From Fusobacterium sp. (lineage in GTDB: Bacteria; Fusobacteriota; Fusobacteriia; Fusobacteriales; Fusobacteriaceae), in contig JAHHSZ010000046.1 of NCBI GenBank assembly GCA_020024915.1, forward strand, positions 1-13,765: DNA of 13,765 nt, given 5' to 3'. The notes under the pieces were generated by a model. The model was not told the DNA's origin. It saw only the letters and a list, made by a program, of their open reading frames with translations, and did not search any database. Of this stretch, positions 13,275 through 13,765 are shown piece by piece (the stretch's first letter is position 1; each line of letters opens with the position of its first letter). Position numbers and translations under genes: made by a program.

Positions 13275-13618
13275 GAAGGTATTAAAGTTAATCGCTGCTT
13301 AATTTTTTAAGGAGAGGAAAGTCCGGGCTCCACAGAGCAAGAGGGCAGCTAACAGCTGCTAAAGGTAACTTTAAGGAAAGTGCCACAGAAAATAGACCGC
13401 CCATTTTTACAGTGGGTAAGGGTGAAAAGGTGGTGTAAGAGACCACCAGTTTTTTAGGGGACTAAAAAAGCTAGGTAAACCCCCTCTGGAGCAAGACTAA
13501 ATAGGAAAGGTTAAGGGCTGCTCGTCCAGCTTTCAGGGTAAGTTGCTAAAACCTATAAGAGATTATAGGTTTAGATAAATGATTAACATAAACAAAACCC
13601 GGCTTATTTAATGCCTTC
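13275..13618 (+). ncRNA. rnpB: RNase P RNA (bacterial class A)
   Basis: Catalytic RNA that cleaves 5' leaders from pre-tRNA together with the RnpA protein. Helices found by eye: P1 pairs GAAGGTATTAA (13275-13285) with TTAATGCCTTC (13608-13618), one G-U. P2 pairs GTTAATC (13287-13293) with GATTAAC (13581-13587). A short P3 is CTTAA/TTAAG (13298-13311). P4 pairs AAG-CCGGG (13319-13327, with the universal bulged U at 13322) with CCCGGCTT (13598-13605). L15 has AGGTAAACCCC, whose GGT (13474-13476) pairs with the tRNA CCA end. P18 is a 10-bp helix (13549-13558 with 13563-13572) capped by a GAGA tetraloop. The conserved GAGGAAAGTCCGGGCTCC and CACAGAAA blocks are present. The about 344-nt length is normal. 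A T6 run (13624-13629) follows the 3' end and may mark transcript termination. Confidence 0.97.
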
Positions 13619-13623
13619 ACAAA

Positions 13624-13682
13624 TTTTTTAAAAAAAAATAAAAAAAAGTATTGACGAAAATTATTATTTGTGATATTATAAT
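13624..13682 (+). promoter_or_regulatory. Strong promoter with A-tract upstream element, probably of an rRNA operon
   Basis: TTGACG (13651-13656) is followed after 17 bp by TATTAT (13674-13679), with a TGA extended -10 motif at 13671-13673. The alternative -10 TATAAT (13677-13682) would require a 20-bp spacer and is less likely. The 25 bp upstream of -35 are nearly pure A/T with long A runs, resembling the UP elements of rRNA promoters. No open reading frame starts on the + strand behind it. Confidence 0.65.
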
Positions 13683-13765
13683 CTATGTTCGCGAGAGAGC
13701 GGTACGAAAAAATGTTAAGGACATTAGCAACAGAATAGAGAAAGACAATAAATGCAAACACAACA
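13683..13765 (+). other. Non-coding transcribed leader running off the window (probable pre-rRNA leader)
   Basis: After the promoter there is a small CGC-GAGAGA-GCG hairpin (13690-13701) and then non-coding sequence including GACATTAGCAACAGAATAG (13720-13738). To my eye this resembles the conserved leader and spacer sequences around 16S and 23S genes in low-GC bacteria. The mature RNA itself is not in the window, so the assignment to an rRNA operon is inference. Confidence 0.4.

Noticed and set aside
13608..13630. rnpB P1 3' strand plus T6 as an ordinary terminator hairpin
   Set aside because: P1 pairs over a long range with the RNA 5' end and there is no local hairpin directly before the T run, so the canonical terminator shape is missing.
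13546..13761. Minus-strand open frame over the rnpB 3' end and downstream promoter
   Set aside because: It covers conserved RNase P RNA helices (P18, P4, P1) and the promoter, so it is chance openness in AT-rich DNA.

Overview
The window is AT-rich, Arg codons are mostly AGA and strong AGGAGG-type ribosome binding sites precede nearly every gene. The gene set mixes Firmicutes-like order (dnaG-rpoD-...-nif3) with features of a cell that has an outer membrane (a membrane-anchored SurA/PpiD-like foldase). This fits a member of the Fusobacteriota, most likely Fusobacterium; that assignment is inference from composition and gene order, not a database result. All real genes lie on the + strand. There is no mobile element, CRISPR array or tRNA, and no disrupted gene.

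Region 1 (1-4400) is a tightly packed lipid/envelope operon. It holds uppS (5' end cut by the window edge), cdsA, dxr, a thymidylate-kinase-like gene and the site-2 protease rseP. It makes the undecaprenyl carrier, CDP-diacylglycerol and MEP-pathway isoprenoid precursors, plus an intramembrane protease. A compact terminator-like hairpin sits between cdsA and dxr with no room for a promoter behind it, so it looks like an internal attenuator.

Region 2 (4401-7758) begins with a good sigma-70-type promoter. It carries an NtrC-class sigma-54 activator with an eroded receiver domain, then a PpiD/SurA-like periplasmic foldase, and ends at a strong T-tailed hairpin. No sensor kinase is present. An S2P protease, an orphan activator and an envelope foldase side by side suggest, but do not prove, an envelope-stress module.

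Region 3 (7759-13274) is a macromolecular-synthesis cluster: promoter, dnaG, rpoD, a terminator-like hairpin, a second very acidic sigma-70-like protein, a Nif3/DUF34 protein and a membrane-anchored TPM-domain protein. The sigma-like protein is the least explained gene in the window. It keeps a recognisable region 2 and region 4 layout, but its recognition helix has lost nearly all the basic residues present in RpoD.

Region 4 (13275-13765) holds the RNase P RNA gene rnpB, which starts about 9 nt after the TPM stop codon. It can be recognised by P1, P2, P4, P18 and the CCA-binding loop. After it come an A/T-rich tract, a strong promoter and a non-coding leader that runs off the window, probably the start of an rRNA operon.
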